DNA of 64,000 nt, from NCBI GenBank assembly GCA_025506515.1, contig CM046451.1:71997932-72061931 (forward strand), in the 5' to 3' direction. The position numbers and the translations under genes were made by a program. Below the pieces are notes generated by a model, which was given only the letters and a program-made list of their open reading frames with translations, was not told where the DNA came from and did not search any database. This document shows, piece after piece, positions 10,202 through 20,389 of the stretch (positions within the stretch are counted from its first letter, which is position 1; the number at the start of each line of letters is the position of its first letter). Source of the stretch: Flaveria trinervia (lineage: Eukaryota; Streptophyta; Magnoliopsida; Asterales; Asteraceae).

Positions 10202-10901
10202 TGCACCCTGAAATGATCATACATGCCAACTTAATGGGTGAATTGATGATTGTTCAACAGGAATCCCACATGTCCAAGATGCAATACGGATGAAGATATG
10301 CAAGAAAAATAACAAGTGTTATCTTTCGCATTAGTCAATGCGGAAGACAAAAATCTGATGCGGACAAGTGTTTACTCTTCCGCATTAACTAATGCGGAAG
10401 ACATAATACTTATGCTGAACAAGTTACTCTTCCGCATTGACTAATGCGGAAGAACAAAAGAAAATGCGGACAAGACTTTGATCATCCGCATTGACAAATG
10501 CGGATGACCAACCAAATGTGCACAAGTATTTGCTCATCCGCATTAACCAATGCGGATGACCAACTTACTAATGCTGATCAGGATTATCTCCCGCATTTGT
10601 CAATGCAGATGAACAAGCAGAGATGCGGATCAAGACTTAGACTAGTTTCTGATGTAATAGGTCAGGGGTAGTTTAGTCATTTTGTAAAGGCATCTTGTCT
10701 TGTCTATAAATAGAATAGTTAACCTTGTACTGAGGTGACAGTTGATAGACAGAGGATTTTTGTTGTAATTAATTCTCTGTAATTTGTCAACATTTATATA
10801 TCAATACAAACAACATTTATGAGTAATTTTCTTGCTTGATTGTTCTTCGATTGTTTGTTTCCGCCACTCAATCGTTGACTTGATTATCATATTCGCTTCT
10901 C
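10202..10901 (+). repeat. J 3' LTR
   Basis: It begins TGCACCCTG after the PPT. The U3 part carries the CCGCATT array (10320-10640), followed by the canonical TATA box CTATAAATAG at about 10702 and AT-rich polyadenylation sequence near 10780-10830. The right end is uncertain: TG...CA candidates lie between 10870 and 10925, and I use 10901. After it the minus-strand gag start of G resumes. Confidence 0.75.
10320..10640 (+). repeat. Motif array in J LTR with complete 18-bp dyads
   Basis: Four nearly perfect copies of CCGCATT-N4-AATGCGG start at 10380, 10432, 10486 and 10538, with more half-sites around them. They end about 65 bases before the LTR TATA box, an enhancer-like position. Confidence 0.9.
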
Positions 10902-10925
10902 AGTAAGAATATCACTCTTACTAAA

Positions 10926-11058
10926 CCCAGTCAAATTGACTTCCAAAGATAGTATCAATTGAGTTCAAATGAAGTTTTAATCTGAGTGATCAAATTTTAA
11001 AGTCCGCTCGATTCTTTAGCTTTGGTACTCTATTCTCTAAATCTTTAGACTTAGCCAT
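10926..11058 (-). pseudogene. Element G gag start (about 44 codons)
   Basis: The ATG at 11058 opens a frame beginning MAKSKDLENRVPKLKN and leading to a FKI-stop-SLRLKLHLN block. In intact copia gags an F-x-x-W-S-x-x-M-x-x-x-L signature sits here, so the stop probably replaces the Trp codon. The sequence is then cut by J. Assignment rests on this block and the PBS upstream. Confidence 0.45.
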
Positions 11059-11159
11059 GATTAAGTTTTTGATTCAAGAAAATATACTATTCTTGATGTT
11101 TTTAGTTTTGAAATGAAAAAAGTTTATGAAAATATTTTTGGATTCTTGAAAATTTTCTA

Positions 11160-11590
11160 AGTGTTAAGTGATAAGTCTGAATTAGTAACGCCTAAACAGT
11201 AGTGATGTGCCCGCATAGTAGTAAAACGTCTAAACAATAGAGAAACTCCCCAACTTGATTTAGAAACGCCTAAGGGATTGCCTTAGTATACTTCTTAAGT
11301 TTCCAAGTGTAGAAACGCCTGAACAGTGTTAAAGCGCCCAAACCGTTTCAAAACGCCCAAACCGTTTCAAAACGCCCAAACAGTGTTGATGCGCCTGAAA
11401 ACAGTTGCAAAGCGCCTGAACAGTTGCAAAGCGCTTGAACAGTTGCAAAGCGCCTAAGACTTTACTTTTGAAAAATGTCTACACAGTGCTGAAACGCCCA
11501 CACAGTGTCAAAACTACCACTTCTGAAACGCCTAAACAGTGTTAAAGCGTCTGAACAGTGTTCATGCGGCTAAACACTTAGATGACTTTC
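11160..11590 (-). repeat. Motif array in the G leader (AACGCCTAAACAGT-like)
   Basis: About 14 degenerate copies of AA(A/G)CGCC(T/C)(A/G)AACAGT lie between the primer site and gag, the same location as the arrays in A and C but with a different motif. Some copies contain AACG...CGTT half-dyads. Confidence 0.85.
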
Positions 11591-11986
11591 AGATGATTTC
11601 AACACCTCAAATGCCTAATTCATATTTTTCGTAACAACCTGATCTTAACAAAATGTCCAAAACTTGATAAAATGATCTGAAATTCTTCAATCAAGTCACA
11701 ATTACACCGATAATCAATCCTTTAGCTTCATATTTTTCAATTAACAACAATTTGAGACTTAATTTTTCAAAATCAGTGTTCACGTTTAAAGAACTTGTTC
11801 GAACACAAATTTGACAAAAACTCAGATTTGATGATGTAAATTCACTCAATTGAGATTTAAATCATGTTTCTAGTGATGAAACATAACAAAATCATCAATT
11901 AATTGCACAATTGCGATCAAATCACAGATTCAAGTGAACAAAAATGCTTAAAAGGTTGTTTTTGAACTTCAATCACTGAACCGAAA

Positions 11987-11998
11987 GCTCTGATACCA
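11987..11998 (-). other. Element G primer-binding site
   Basis: The minus strand reads TGGTATCAGAGC two bases inside the LTR boundary at 12001. It is complementary to initiator tRNA-Met. Confidence 0.9.
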
Positions 11999-12000
11999 TT

Positions 12001-12300
12001 TGATAGGTTCAAATGGATCAATCTGTAGTTGATATCAAGCAATTGATAATAATATGAATAATGTAATCGAAACAAACAAATATAAAAAAAATTCATAGAG
12101 TTTTCATTGATATTACATGGATTACATAGTGCAAATTGAGAGAAAAAAAAAATCTAAAGTCTTAACCTGCACAAATACAACTAATCCTATTTATACTAAT
12201 GATCAAGAAATAAAAAGGAGCATATATTTACAAAATAATTCCCTAGACTATGACAAAACTTATCTAAAGACTAAATACTAATCTTTCTATGGTTCTAACA
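12001..12300 (-). repeat. Element G 5' LTR (300 bp)
   Basis: On the plus strand it runs from TGATAGG to TTCTAACA, giving TG...CA ends. On the minus strand a canonical promoter TATAAATAGG lies at about 12188-12197. The primer site adjoins its inner end. Confidence 0.8.
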
Positions 12301-12324
12301 AAATTCAAGTTTTGGCAAGCATCA

Positions 12325-12695
12325 GTTTAGGTGGAGTATTGTTGGGGTTCAATAATGGAATGAACTGAAATTTATCAAATCATAATTACAGGCAACTAAA
12401 GATCTGATTGTACAAATTCCGAGACCAAGTTGATTACAACAAAAACAACAATACAAGAAAATTCAACATGACAATGTTAACATCAAGACAATTGAAAAGT
12501 CAAAATTAGGTCATGATGTAATAATAATATAAATAGACCCACTAGTGCATTTTTGCAAGTGTGACTTTTGTGTGTGTTTCTCATGGTGTAAGTCACCACC
12601 CAAAGAGAAATCCTCTCATTTTGGTGAGTTTGATTTTATCGATCATCTATGATTCTCATTGTAACTTGTTTATCAATATCAATAAAATCATAACA
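12325..12695 (+). repeat. Element P: PPT (12325-12338) and LTR (12340-12695)
   Basis: TTTAGGTGGAGTAT is a polypurine tract followed by TGTTGGGG, an LTR-like start. TATAAATAG at 12528 and AATAAAATCATAACA at the end fit a 356-bp LTR. Internal sequence of the element is not visible because G lies on its left. The end at 12695 is set by the TG...CA rule only. Confidence 0.5.
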
Positions 12696-13735
12696 TTATT
12701 ATTAAACATACAACCAATCAAGGAAATTGTTATAATTAGTTTAGCGCCAATAAGAAAGTGTTGCATCATTTGGTAACATATATGTTTTTAAGAACGAAAA
12801 AAAAAACTTCCCAAAACTTTCTGATAAAATTGAGGTTTAAGACATCCGGGCCAGCGAATTTATCCCCACCACAACACCAAACAATTTGTTCAATTTCATC
12901 CATTTGAAATATAGCATCCTAAGGAATGTGACTCGGTGATTAATAAGGCTCCAATATTTATATTTTGAGGTAAAAGGAGAAGAAATTCTCGTAACTTTAG
13001 TTGGATCATTTCCCAAACACTATGACCTTGAAAATTTCCACATCTAATTTCAGTCTAGCCTTTTGTTTTAAATAAATATTCTTTTTTTAAAATGGTGATT
13101 TCATGCACTCTGTTATTGGTAGCTTTTATTCTTTCTTTTTTTTCAATGTAATTGCCTCCTCATCTCATGAAATTTCATGATTGTTGACTAGGGCACGAAT
13201 TGGTTTCAAATTAATGCTTGTGAGGGAATAGTAGACCAGTTATGTTATCAATAATAGACTAAAAAGTATTTAATGTTGAATTGTTTACTATATACAGGCA
13301 ATCTTTATAACCTTAACATAGGGAAAATGTTACAGAATAGTAACCAAGTTTCAAAAATGTTTTAATTTAATCACTCATGCATATTTTTCTCAAATTGAAC
13401 TTTCAAACGATCAAATCAACATCAAAAGATAGAAAAAAAATATTTTTTAACTGAATCCAAAAGTATAATATGTTAAAAAATATGTTATGACTTTTAATTT
13501 GTATAAAATATAAAAATGAGTGGTTTAATTGAAACACTTTTAAAACTTGAGTTACTTAATTGGAACACTTGTTGGTTACTATTTTACAAAGTTATCCCTA
13601 TAATTAAACGTATATTCTCCGATTTAGTTGTAAATAACATCAACAGACGATACCATTCACTTACCCATGATTCATTTATGTATGTACACAATATATATAT
13701 ACCCAATGCATGAACTAGGAGGAACAACACAAATA
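12696..13735. other. AT-rich spacer downstream of the RMA gene
   Basis: No ORF resembles a known protein. The part next to 13735 should hold the 3' UTR and polyadenylation site of the RMA gene (minus strand), including a TATATATA tract near 13692. Nothing else is recognised. Confidence 0.5.
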
Positions 13736-14425
13736 TTAGAATAAGATGAGGCACATCATCATGCAACAAAATAAGAAAAAGCAAATGCGGCCAAGCGACC
13801 TATCGGCTTGCATTGCATGCCTTCTGGCTCGTCGACTACTAATCACAGCTAAGTTGTATGAACTAGGATAAGCATACAAAGACGCGTGTGTGTTCCCCAA
13901 AAGCCTCACGTATATCATTTCACCTAGCATCCCCATCGTTGGACTTGTTGGGTTGATCGCATTTCGTCCCAACATAAATCCTTGTGTTTGTTGTTGGTAG
14001 TCGTGATAATTAGCTTGCTGAGTTGGTACTAAGCCGGTCCTCCAACTCGGACTTTGGGGCCTATGCGCGTTTAACATACTTATTAGATCTAGACGGGTTT
14101 TTTCTAATAGAGGTTTTGTAGTTTGGCCCTGACCGTATAATGGGACTAAAGTCTTATGTGAGATATCGCGTTTGCAAACAGGACATTGTGGGTTGCTCTT
14201 GTTTGGAATATCTATGAAAGGGTGGCTTTTGTTATGAATCCATTTGTATATACAAGGATAGCAATAGAGATGACCACAAAATGTCACCACGGGATCCTGG
14301 ACCGAGTCAAGACAGATGTTACAATCGAACCCGCCATTTTCAGATTCATCAGCGATTTCGACAGAGGTAAGAATGTTGGTTTCTTTGGAATATTGTTCCA
14401 TGGCCTTTTGATTTGAGAGTTGCAT
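13736..14425 (-). CDS. RMA-type membrane-anchored RING E3 ubiquitin-protein ligase, 229 aa
   Basis: This intact host gene is the only complete one in the window. It has a C3HC4 RING finger at residues 35-84 (C35, C38, C50, H52, C55, C58, C81, C84), with the FDCNICLDSV and TFCGHLYCYPCI signatures of the plant RMA (RING membrane-anchor) family. A hydrophobic C-terminal anchor spans residues about 213-229. Family members are ER-anchored E3 ligases acting in ER-associated degradation and membrane-protein turnover; RMA function in aquaporin trafficking is known from other plants. At 229 residues it is slightly short for the family. The ATG at 14425 is the first in exon 2, and exon 1 has no upstream ATG. 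The CDS has one exon, preceded by a spliced leader. There are no stops or frameshifts, in contrast to all its neighbours. Confidence 0.93.
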   Translation of the reverse strand: MQLSNQKAMEQYSKETNILTSVEIADESENGGFDCNICLDSVQDPVVTFCGHLYCYPCIYKWIHNKSHPFIDIPNKSNPQCPVCKRDISHKTLVPLYGQGQTTKPLLEKTRLDLISMLNAHRPQSPSWRTGLVPTQQANYHDYQQQTQGFMLGRNAINPTSPTMGMLGEMIYVRLLGNTHASLYAYPSSYNLAVISSRRARRHAMQADRSLGRICFFLFCCMMMCLILF

Positions 14426-14437
14426 ATGCTTTTATGA

Positions 14438-15528
14438 CTGGAAACACAAAAAAGAAAAGAAAGATCAGGATTTTGGATTGTTGAAATATTCAAAACGTAG
14501 GACATGATCAATGTATTTTAAGATAAACATCTTGCCTCTAACTCAATTTAAGTTTTCTCGTATATATTTAAAAAAAATACCAAGTTAAATGTCAACTGTG
14601 CTTAAACACGTTGACCATATGCTGATTTCTAAATAAACAAGAGAAAAAGTCCAACTGTACGTTTGCTAAAATACGTGAGGATACCCACCTTCACCTACAC
14701 TCAAAGATATACTTTTTTGAAGGGATTTAGCCGCTAAGCACATCATGACTTTATGAATTTTCAGTGTATTGTCTTTATTATCAAAAAAAGAAAATACTGA
14801 CACGTCAAAGGCGAGAATCAGTGTTACAAGTAAATATAGAGAGGATTAACGTCTAGCACTATCATGTAATCTTTTTTACGAGTCTCATCAGATGTATTCG
14901 TTTTATTATTTTCAAAATAAGAAGGAATAAAAACACAAGAAATAGTAGTAGATTATTAAAGATATATCCAATTATTTCAGTAAGGGGGACTTTAAAAATG
15001 TATTTTTGAGATTCTGAAGAGCGACTTTTGAAATTGGCCCCTCAACATCATGGAGATAATACATATTATTTACACAACAGCTAGAAAAAAAGAACATGAA
15101 AAAAGACAAATTCAACCACCAGCGTAATTGAATTCAAGACATTATTTACAATACCATAAATCATATATTGGTCATCTAAAAGCCAAGTAAATGCTAAACC
15201 TAACAAAAGCAATCTATTTTGAATCGCAGCTCACCCACATTTAATCATACTCTTAAATCTATAATTTACATAATTATCCCGTGTGTATCATAAACCGCTA
15301 TATACATGCCAGATATCATTCCGTTACAAGCTTTATGTCTAACAAGAGCAATTACACATTTAAAGTCGGGTATAAACAGTGATTAAGTCGGTATGAATTC
15401 ATGACCAAGGGTTTAAGAATTAGAAACACAAATAAAGCAAAAGATGTCTCTCTTTCTCTGTTCTAGTATATTTCTTAATTACAAAGGGAACATATATAAA
15501 CAACTCAGAGAGATAGGGATTGGCTTAC
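14438..15528 (-). other. 5'-leader intron of the RMA gene (1091 bp)
   Basis: On the minus strand the donor is TCGTGG|GTAAGCC at 15528. The acceptor is TTTTTTGTGTTTCCAG, with a strong pyrimidine tract, ending at 14438, twelve bases before the ATG. The interior is AT-rich and has no ORF of note. Leader introns are common in plant ubiquitin-pathway genes and often raise expression. Confidence 0.75.
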
Positions 15529-15675
15529 CCACGAAATGAACTCGAAATCGCCCTGAGATTGATTGATATTATGTACGTGAAATCAGATTTAATGATAGAA
15601 TGTTTAGAAGAGATGAAGGTGGATGATGAAGATGAATAGATGATGATGTGAGATAGAGAAGATGGGTGAGAAGAA
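15529..15675 (-). other. RMA gene exon 1 (untranslated leader)
   Basis: This lies between the putative TATA box and the donor site. On the minus strand it is a CT-rich leader without ATG, as expected for a functional 5' UTR. The transcription start near 15675 is estimated from the TATA position. Confidence 0.6.
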
Positions 15676-15700
15676 TGTGATTAAACTTCAAATATAGGTG

Positions 15701-15710
15701 GTATATATAC
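15701..15710 (-). promoter_or_regulatory. RMA gene TATA box
   Basis: GTATATATAC is palindromic and stands about 170 bases upstream of the donor site of exon 1. It is flanked by a short CA microsatellite. It is the best TATA candidate upstream of the leader. Confidence 0.6.
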
Positions 15711-15847
15711 ACACACACTAAACAAGGGTATGCTAATTCTGACGTGTGATGTGAATTAAATTAAAAAAAAACTTTACTTATAATAATAAAATTAAATAAC
15801 ATAAGATTGAATATGGTTTTTAATACGATGAGGGACTTGGTGTGTCC

Positions 15848-17017
15848 CAGTTGGAGTGACGTGGCAGGGGTTTACCCTTCGGCTCGGTAACTGCCGAAGC
15901 GCCCTTCTTGCATGCTTATCCTGACGAGGTGGACTTGGTTTCCTTTAGATTATACTATAAAATCATACTTATAAGAGAATTTTTTTAAATAGTTCATATG
16001 ATTAATCGGATTACATGTTTACTTTTTAAGTTTTAATAATTATAAATTTATTTTAATTTTTTTAAAATTAAATTCATTTATTTTTATATATTTTTATGAA
16101 TTTTGATCTAACTTTTAAATTTAACTTTACCAATAAAAAATTCAACAACTACATAAAACTTTGAACTAACTTTATAATTTATTTATAATTTTTTTATAAT
16201 TTGAAAACCCAACACGTAATGATTACAAAAAATTTTCAGTTGGAGTGACGTGGCAGGGGTTTACCCTTCGGCTCGGTAACTGCCGAAGCGCCCTTCTTGC
16301 ATGCTTATCCTGACGAGGTGGACTTGGTTTCCTTTAGATTAATACTATAAAATCATACTTATAAGAGAAATTTTTTTAATAGTTCATATGATTAATCGGA
16401 TTACATGTTACTTTTTAAGTTTTAATAATTATAAATTTATTTTAATTTTTTTAAAATTAAATTCATTTATTTTTATATATTTTTATGAATTTTGATCTAA
16501 CTTTTAAATTTAACTTTACCAATAAAAAATTCAACAACTACATAAAACTTTGAACTAACTTTATAATTTATTTATAATTTTTTTATAATTTGAAAACCCA
16601 ACACGTAATGATTACAAAAAATTTTCAGTTGGAGTGACGTGGCAGGGGTTTACCCTTCGGCTCGGTAACTGCCGAAGCGCCCTTCTTGCATGCTTATCCT
16701 GACGAGGTGGACTTGGTTTCCTTTAGATTAATACTATAAAATCATACTTATAAGAGAAATTTTTTTAAATAGTTCATATGATTAATCGGATTACATGTTT
16801 ACTTTTTAAGTTTTAATAATTATAAATTTATTTTAATTTTTTTAAAATTAAATTCATTTATTTTTATATATTTTTATGAATTTTGATCTAACTTTTAAAT
16901 TTAACTTTACCAATAAAAAATTCAACAACTACATAAAACTTTGAACTAACTTTATAATTTGTTTATAATTTTTTTATAATTTGAAAACCCAACACGTAAT
17001 GATTACAAAAAATTTTC
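15848..17017. repeat. Tandem triplication of a 389-bp unit upstream of the RMA promoter
   Basis: Three nearly identical copies start at 15848, 16237 and 16626. Each has a GC-rich head of about 95 bases followed by an AT-rich tail of about 294 bases. The head carries TGACGTGGCA (15857, 16246, 16635) and a hairpin with arms CTTCGGC and GCCGAAG (15877-15899 in copy 1). Copies differ by a handful of bases, mainly 1-base indels in A/T runs, so the triplication is recent. It begins about 138 bases upstream of the RMA TATA box. Confidence 0.95.
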
Positions 17018-18269
17018 AACAAAACTTTATAATTTTCAAATTGTAAAAACCAAACATACAATATAGCCAAATTACATAAACCATTTATACAATTTCCTCT
17101 ATTTATAATAACCTATTATATTTGATGTCACATGTTATCAATAAGTTTCACTCATAGATTTTTTCCCAACTAAACTTCTTTTAACAAACTTTTCTTCAAT
17201 CGTATCATCTTTCTTATCTTAAAGATATTCTCAATCATCATCGAAATTTTAGGAATTTTAAATCATTGATATCGATCATCCCAAACATTATTTAACCCAT
17301 TAAACCTTATGATAACCATCGCACAAATCCTTATTTTTACATTATAGATTTAAATTAAAAACAATACAATTTAAATATGATGTTTATATTTTTGAAAAAA
17401 TATATAATATTTTCAAGGGGGTCAGTAACTAATATACCATTTAATTTAATAAATACAAGTAAAAGTGTGAACGTGATGAAATAAAAGTATATTATTCTGT
17501 AATATTAATTAATTGAAAGTTCAATGGGTTCGATAACCGAAATATGCAAAGGCCTCCAAACGAATAAGTTTAAACAGTTCTTGAATTCATTCCATTAATA
17601 AGTAAATTGTCTTTTACGGTTTAACTTCAATCCTCACCCTCTTCGGATTTCGGAAGAAGTTGATGAGCATACATATCTTGATGGGTGGTGAAATACGTAA
17701 TTTAATGGATTTTAGTAAAGGTGCACAAATTGAGTTTTGTGCCATACTCGAAACTGGTTTCTACCCGAGTATTTGCTCATCGGATATGGCCAAACCAGGT
17801 ATTCTTTTAAACCATGTATCAACCCAACCCAAGTACACTAGGACTTGTATTCAAAAAGTTGGAACCAGTTATGATGGGAACGGAACCCACTACAATCACA
17901 GGTTTTTTTAAATAATTAGCAACATCTATAAAATTTAACCATTGGCAACTAATTATAAAATTTAAAATTACCAAATGCTACATAAATATATATTAGATAG
18001 GGTATAAATACTACTAAATATCAATCATTATTTACACCAAAAAGTACAATCTTTCTCCAACAATAAAAAAAATTCAACTTGAAAATGTGTCAAATGCTTA
18101 GAATGATCACAAGTAGTATGCTTTGGCAAGTGCTTCGGTACACGTTCTGAACAAGATTGCTAGTAATGATTTCTAGTACCACACTAAATATAAATTTCAT
18201 GACATAATTGGTTATTCGATCGAGATGTGCACAAAGAATGAAATAAAAGTTATAAAATTTTATGTAATA
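17018..18269. other. AT-rich intergenic spacer
   Basis: No recognisable gene is present. An 83-codon open frame at 17660-17911 has no family resemblance and lies in low-complexity surroundings. The stretch separates the host island from the nested retrotransposons. Confidence 0.5.
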
Positions 18270-19010
18270 CTGATGCATTTAAAACATTTAAAATTTTTCC
18301 TGAATGCATAGAGTAAAGTATAGAGTAGAGATGCTTCGGAAGTTTTACACAATGCAATAGAATTATTTAAAGTGTAAAATTTTCCGAAGGCAAGACCAAC
18401 ATCTTTTGAAGCCAAAAGTTAAGTCTTCCGAAGTTTTAAAGACAAAGTCTTTCGAAGCCAAGAAGTAAACACAGATTTCTTCCGAAGACTTTTGAATACA
18501 TACTTTATCTGATGTACTTTACTATAAAGCTGAATCACTTTTCGCTACAACTCTGTTGACTCACCAACTTACATGAATGGATGAAAATGTCTATGCTTTT
18601 GCTAACTGTAGATTGAGATCTTGAGTATGTTGTTTTCTACTTTATTTAATTTTATCATTTTTGTAATATATTAGGATGTGAGCTATGGCATGTCATAGTT
18701 ACTAGTTCAAATGTTTCCAGCTGGCCTTCTAAGTATGGCCGGTTGTAAGATATAGTATAAAGTATCTCAGGTCCTTGTATCTTTCTTTATGCTCTTTACA
18801 CTTGTAAAAAACTTGAAAGCAATATACAACATTATTAAAAACCATATACTTGTTGTTGTTTGCTCTTGTTCTGTCTTATATTTTGCTTGGTACTAAGTAT
18901 CACTCTAGTGTGTTACCAGTTCCCTATTGATTTGTTAAGTGTTTTAAAAATAATCTCTTATCATTGTGTGTTTGTGTTGTAAGTGACCAACCCTTCTAAA
19001 CGGTCCTACA
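18270..19010 (+). repeat. Element K 5' LTR
   Basis: The inner end CGGTCCTACA adjoins the primer site. Blocks such as ATATATTAGGATGTGAGCTATG and CATGTCATAG match the L LTR (19698-20307) in inverse orientation. The outer end near 18270 is approximate. Confidence 0.7.
18325..18492 (+). repeat. Motif array in K LTR (TTC(C/G)GAA)
   Basis: About seven copies or close variants of CTTCCGAAG or CTTCGGAAG lie in 170 bases. The related L LTR lacks this segment. Confidence 0.8.
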
Positions 19011-19011
19011 A

Positions 19012-19023
19012 TGGTATTAGAGC
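19012..19023 (+). other. Element K primer-binding site (one mismatch)
   Basis: TGGTATTAGAGC lies one base after the LTR. It carries one C-to-T change from the standard tRNA-Met site TGGTATCAGAGC. Confidence 0.8.
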
Positions 19024-19095
19024 ATTCCAGACTCTTGAGCGTAAGATCTCACCATCTTTAGATCCCTCACACATACAAAATACTTAACATCTCAA

Positions 19096-19697
19096 ATGGC
19101 AACTCTCACTAAAACTGATATGGAAACTAGAACCATGACAAAATCCCCGGTAATCACTCCTGAAGACTTTGACACTCGGTGCCAACGGATAAAAGGGTTC
19201 ATCAAGTCACAAGACTCTAGGATGTGAGAATCTGTTTTCTCAAAGCCTCACATACCAAGCACCTCTTCAACTGCTGCTGGAGGTGGTATCATTCCAAAGG
19301 CTATGGCTGACTATTCTCGAAGAAGACATGAAGAGAGTAGAGATTGATTAGAAAGCCATGACATCCTTTCAAACTGCTCTTCCAAACTCCATATACATAG
19401 GCTTCAAGAAGTGTAAAACAACTAAATAGTTGTGGGATGCATTGAAGCTGATGTATGATGGGTTAACTGAAGCCAAGGAGAAAAAGAAGGATTTCTTGAA
19501 GCAGCAGTTTCAAAACTTCCCCTTCAAATCAGGTGAAACCATGACTCAACAATACTTTAGGTATATTGAGATTGTGGATACTCTAATGGATGTTGGAGTG
19601 ACTCTTGAGAACATGGAGATCGTAAGAAAGTTCATGTCCTCTCTTCCTACACAATGGACATATTATTGTGTTGTTATCAAGAGAACTAAGAACCTTA
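19096..19697 (+). pseudogene. Element K gag N-terminal domain, broken
   Basis: From the ATG at 19096 the blocks METRTMTKSPVIT and RIKGFIKSQDSRM align with the gag start of H (32696). An open stretch at 19430-19697 continues with FPFKSGETMTQQYFRY and FMSSLPTQWTYYCVVIKRTK. There are at least two in-frame stops, plus a frameshift near 19320. The frame then runs into the LTR of L after IKRTKNLM. Confidence 0.8.
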
Positions 19698-20307
19698 TGC
19701 AGGACCGTTAGAAGGGTGCAATGCACATATACAACACAACAACACAAGATGGGAGAATTCAACAACACTTAACAAATCAAATGGGGAATTAGAAAAACCA
19801 GTAAATATGAGAGCTAAGAAACACAAGTAATAAAGATACAGAACAAGAACAGAAACACACAAGTATTTAGTTTTCAAGGATGATGTATATTTCTCTTTAG
19901 TGCCTCACAAGTGTTTACAAAAGCTATATATTAAGATACAAGGACCAGAAATACTTATACTACATCCTACAGTCAGCCATACTTTGAAGGCCAGCTAGAT
20001 ACATGATCTAGACAATAACAAAATCATTGTAGAGTTGAAAGGCAGATTGCCTTTTAACAAATGACTATGACATGTCATAGCTCACATCCTAATATATTAC
20101 AAAAAGGATAAATGTATATAAAGTAGAAAGTATAGACTCAAGACCTTAATGTACAGTTACCAAAAGCATGGACCTTGGTCTTGGCTTTGCAAGATTTCAC
20201 ACTTGGAATGTTTTCTAAGGAAGCATTCTACTTTAGTACACTTATGCATGCATGTAGGAGAGACTTTGGATGTTTTTGGTTGCATCAGCCTTATATGAAA
20301 CCTTACA
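19698..20307 (-). repeat. Element L 3' LTR (610 bp)
   Basis: On the plus strand it runs from TGCAGGACCG to AACCTTACA, giving TG...CA ends. It is an inverted relative of the K LTR. A TATATA element on the minus strand lies near 19925. The left flank CCTTA (19693-19697) would be the target duplication. There is no TTCCGAA array, unlike K and H. Confidence 0.8.
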
Positions 20308-20320
20308 AACTCCCGTAGGC
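20308..20320 (-). other. Element L polypurine tract (weak)
   Basis: The minus strand reads CTACGGGAGTT before the LTR start TGTAAGG. The tract is shorter and less pure than that of H (AAGGGGAGT), consistent with an old copy. Confidence 0.6.
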
Positions 20321-20389
20321 TGATGCTACCTAAACACTTAAAGACTTTAGATATCAACAGTCCTAATCATGATGATGACCATCCCTTTC

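Larger units (their letters stand above)
4666..10901 (+). mobile_element. Element J: copia-type element, 3' part with ORF2
   Basis: The plus-strand element consists here of a PPT-like site, a motif array, a TATA box, a leader intron, the extra gene ORF2, a second PPT and a 3' LTR. No gag or pol is present. Either the element was cut by insertion of A at 4665 and its pol lies left of the window, or it is a non-autonomous derivative made of ORF2 alone. The first reading is favoured because H and B show ORF2 directly downstream of RNase H. The right end, near 10900, falls in the gag start of element G. Confidence 0.75.
10902..12300 (-). mobile_element. Element G: copia-like element, 5' end only
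   Basis: Minus strand: a 300-bp LTR (12001-12300), primer site, long leader with its own motif array, and the first codons of gag (ATG at 11058). The element is cut by J at about 10901. It is probably inserted in the internal region of element P, whose PPT and LTR follow at 12325-12695. The compact LTR differs from those of the other families here. Confidence 0.6.
18270..19697 (+). mobile_element. Element K: copia-type element, 5' end interrupted by L
   Basis: The plus strand holds an LTR (about 18270-19010), a primer site and the first 600 bases of gag. The gag frame stops where the LTR of L begins at 19698, so L is inserted into K. K is the outermost element of the nest and belongs to the same broad group as H and L, with similar gag and LTR ends. 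Confidence 0.75.

Noticed and set aside
12561..12776. 71-codon open frame in the P LTR
   Set aside because: It lies in LTR R/U5 and adjoining sequence, just downstream of the TATA box, and resembles no protein.
15848..17017. 389-bp repeat as centromeric satellite
   Set aside because: Only three units are present, next to a gene, with a GC-rich head; long homogeneous arrays would be expected.
17660..17911. 83-codon open frame in the intergenic spacer
   Set aside because: It has no family resemblance and no promoter or conserved motif, and frames of this length are expected by chance in this much sequence.
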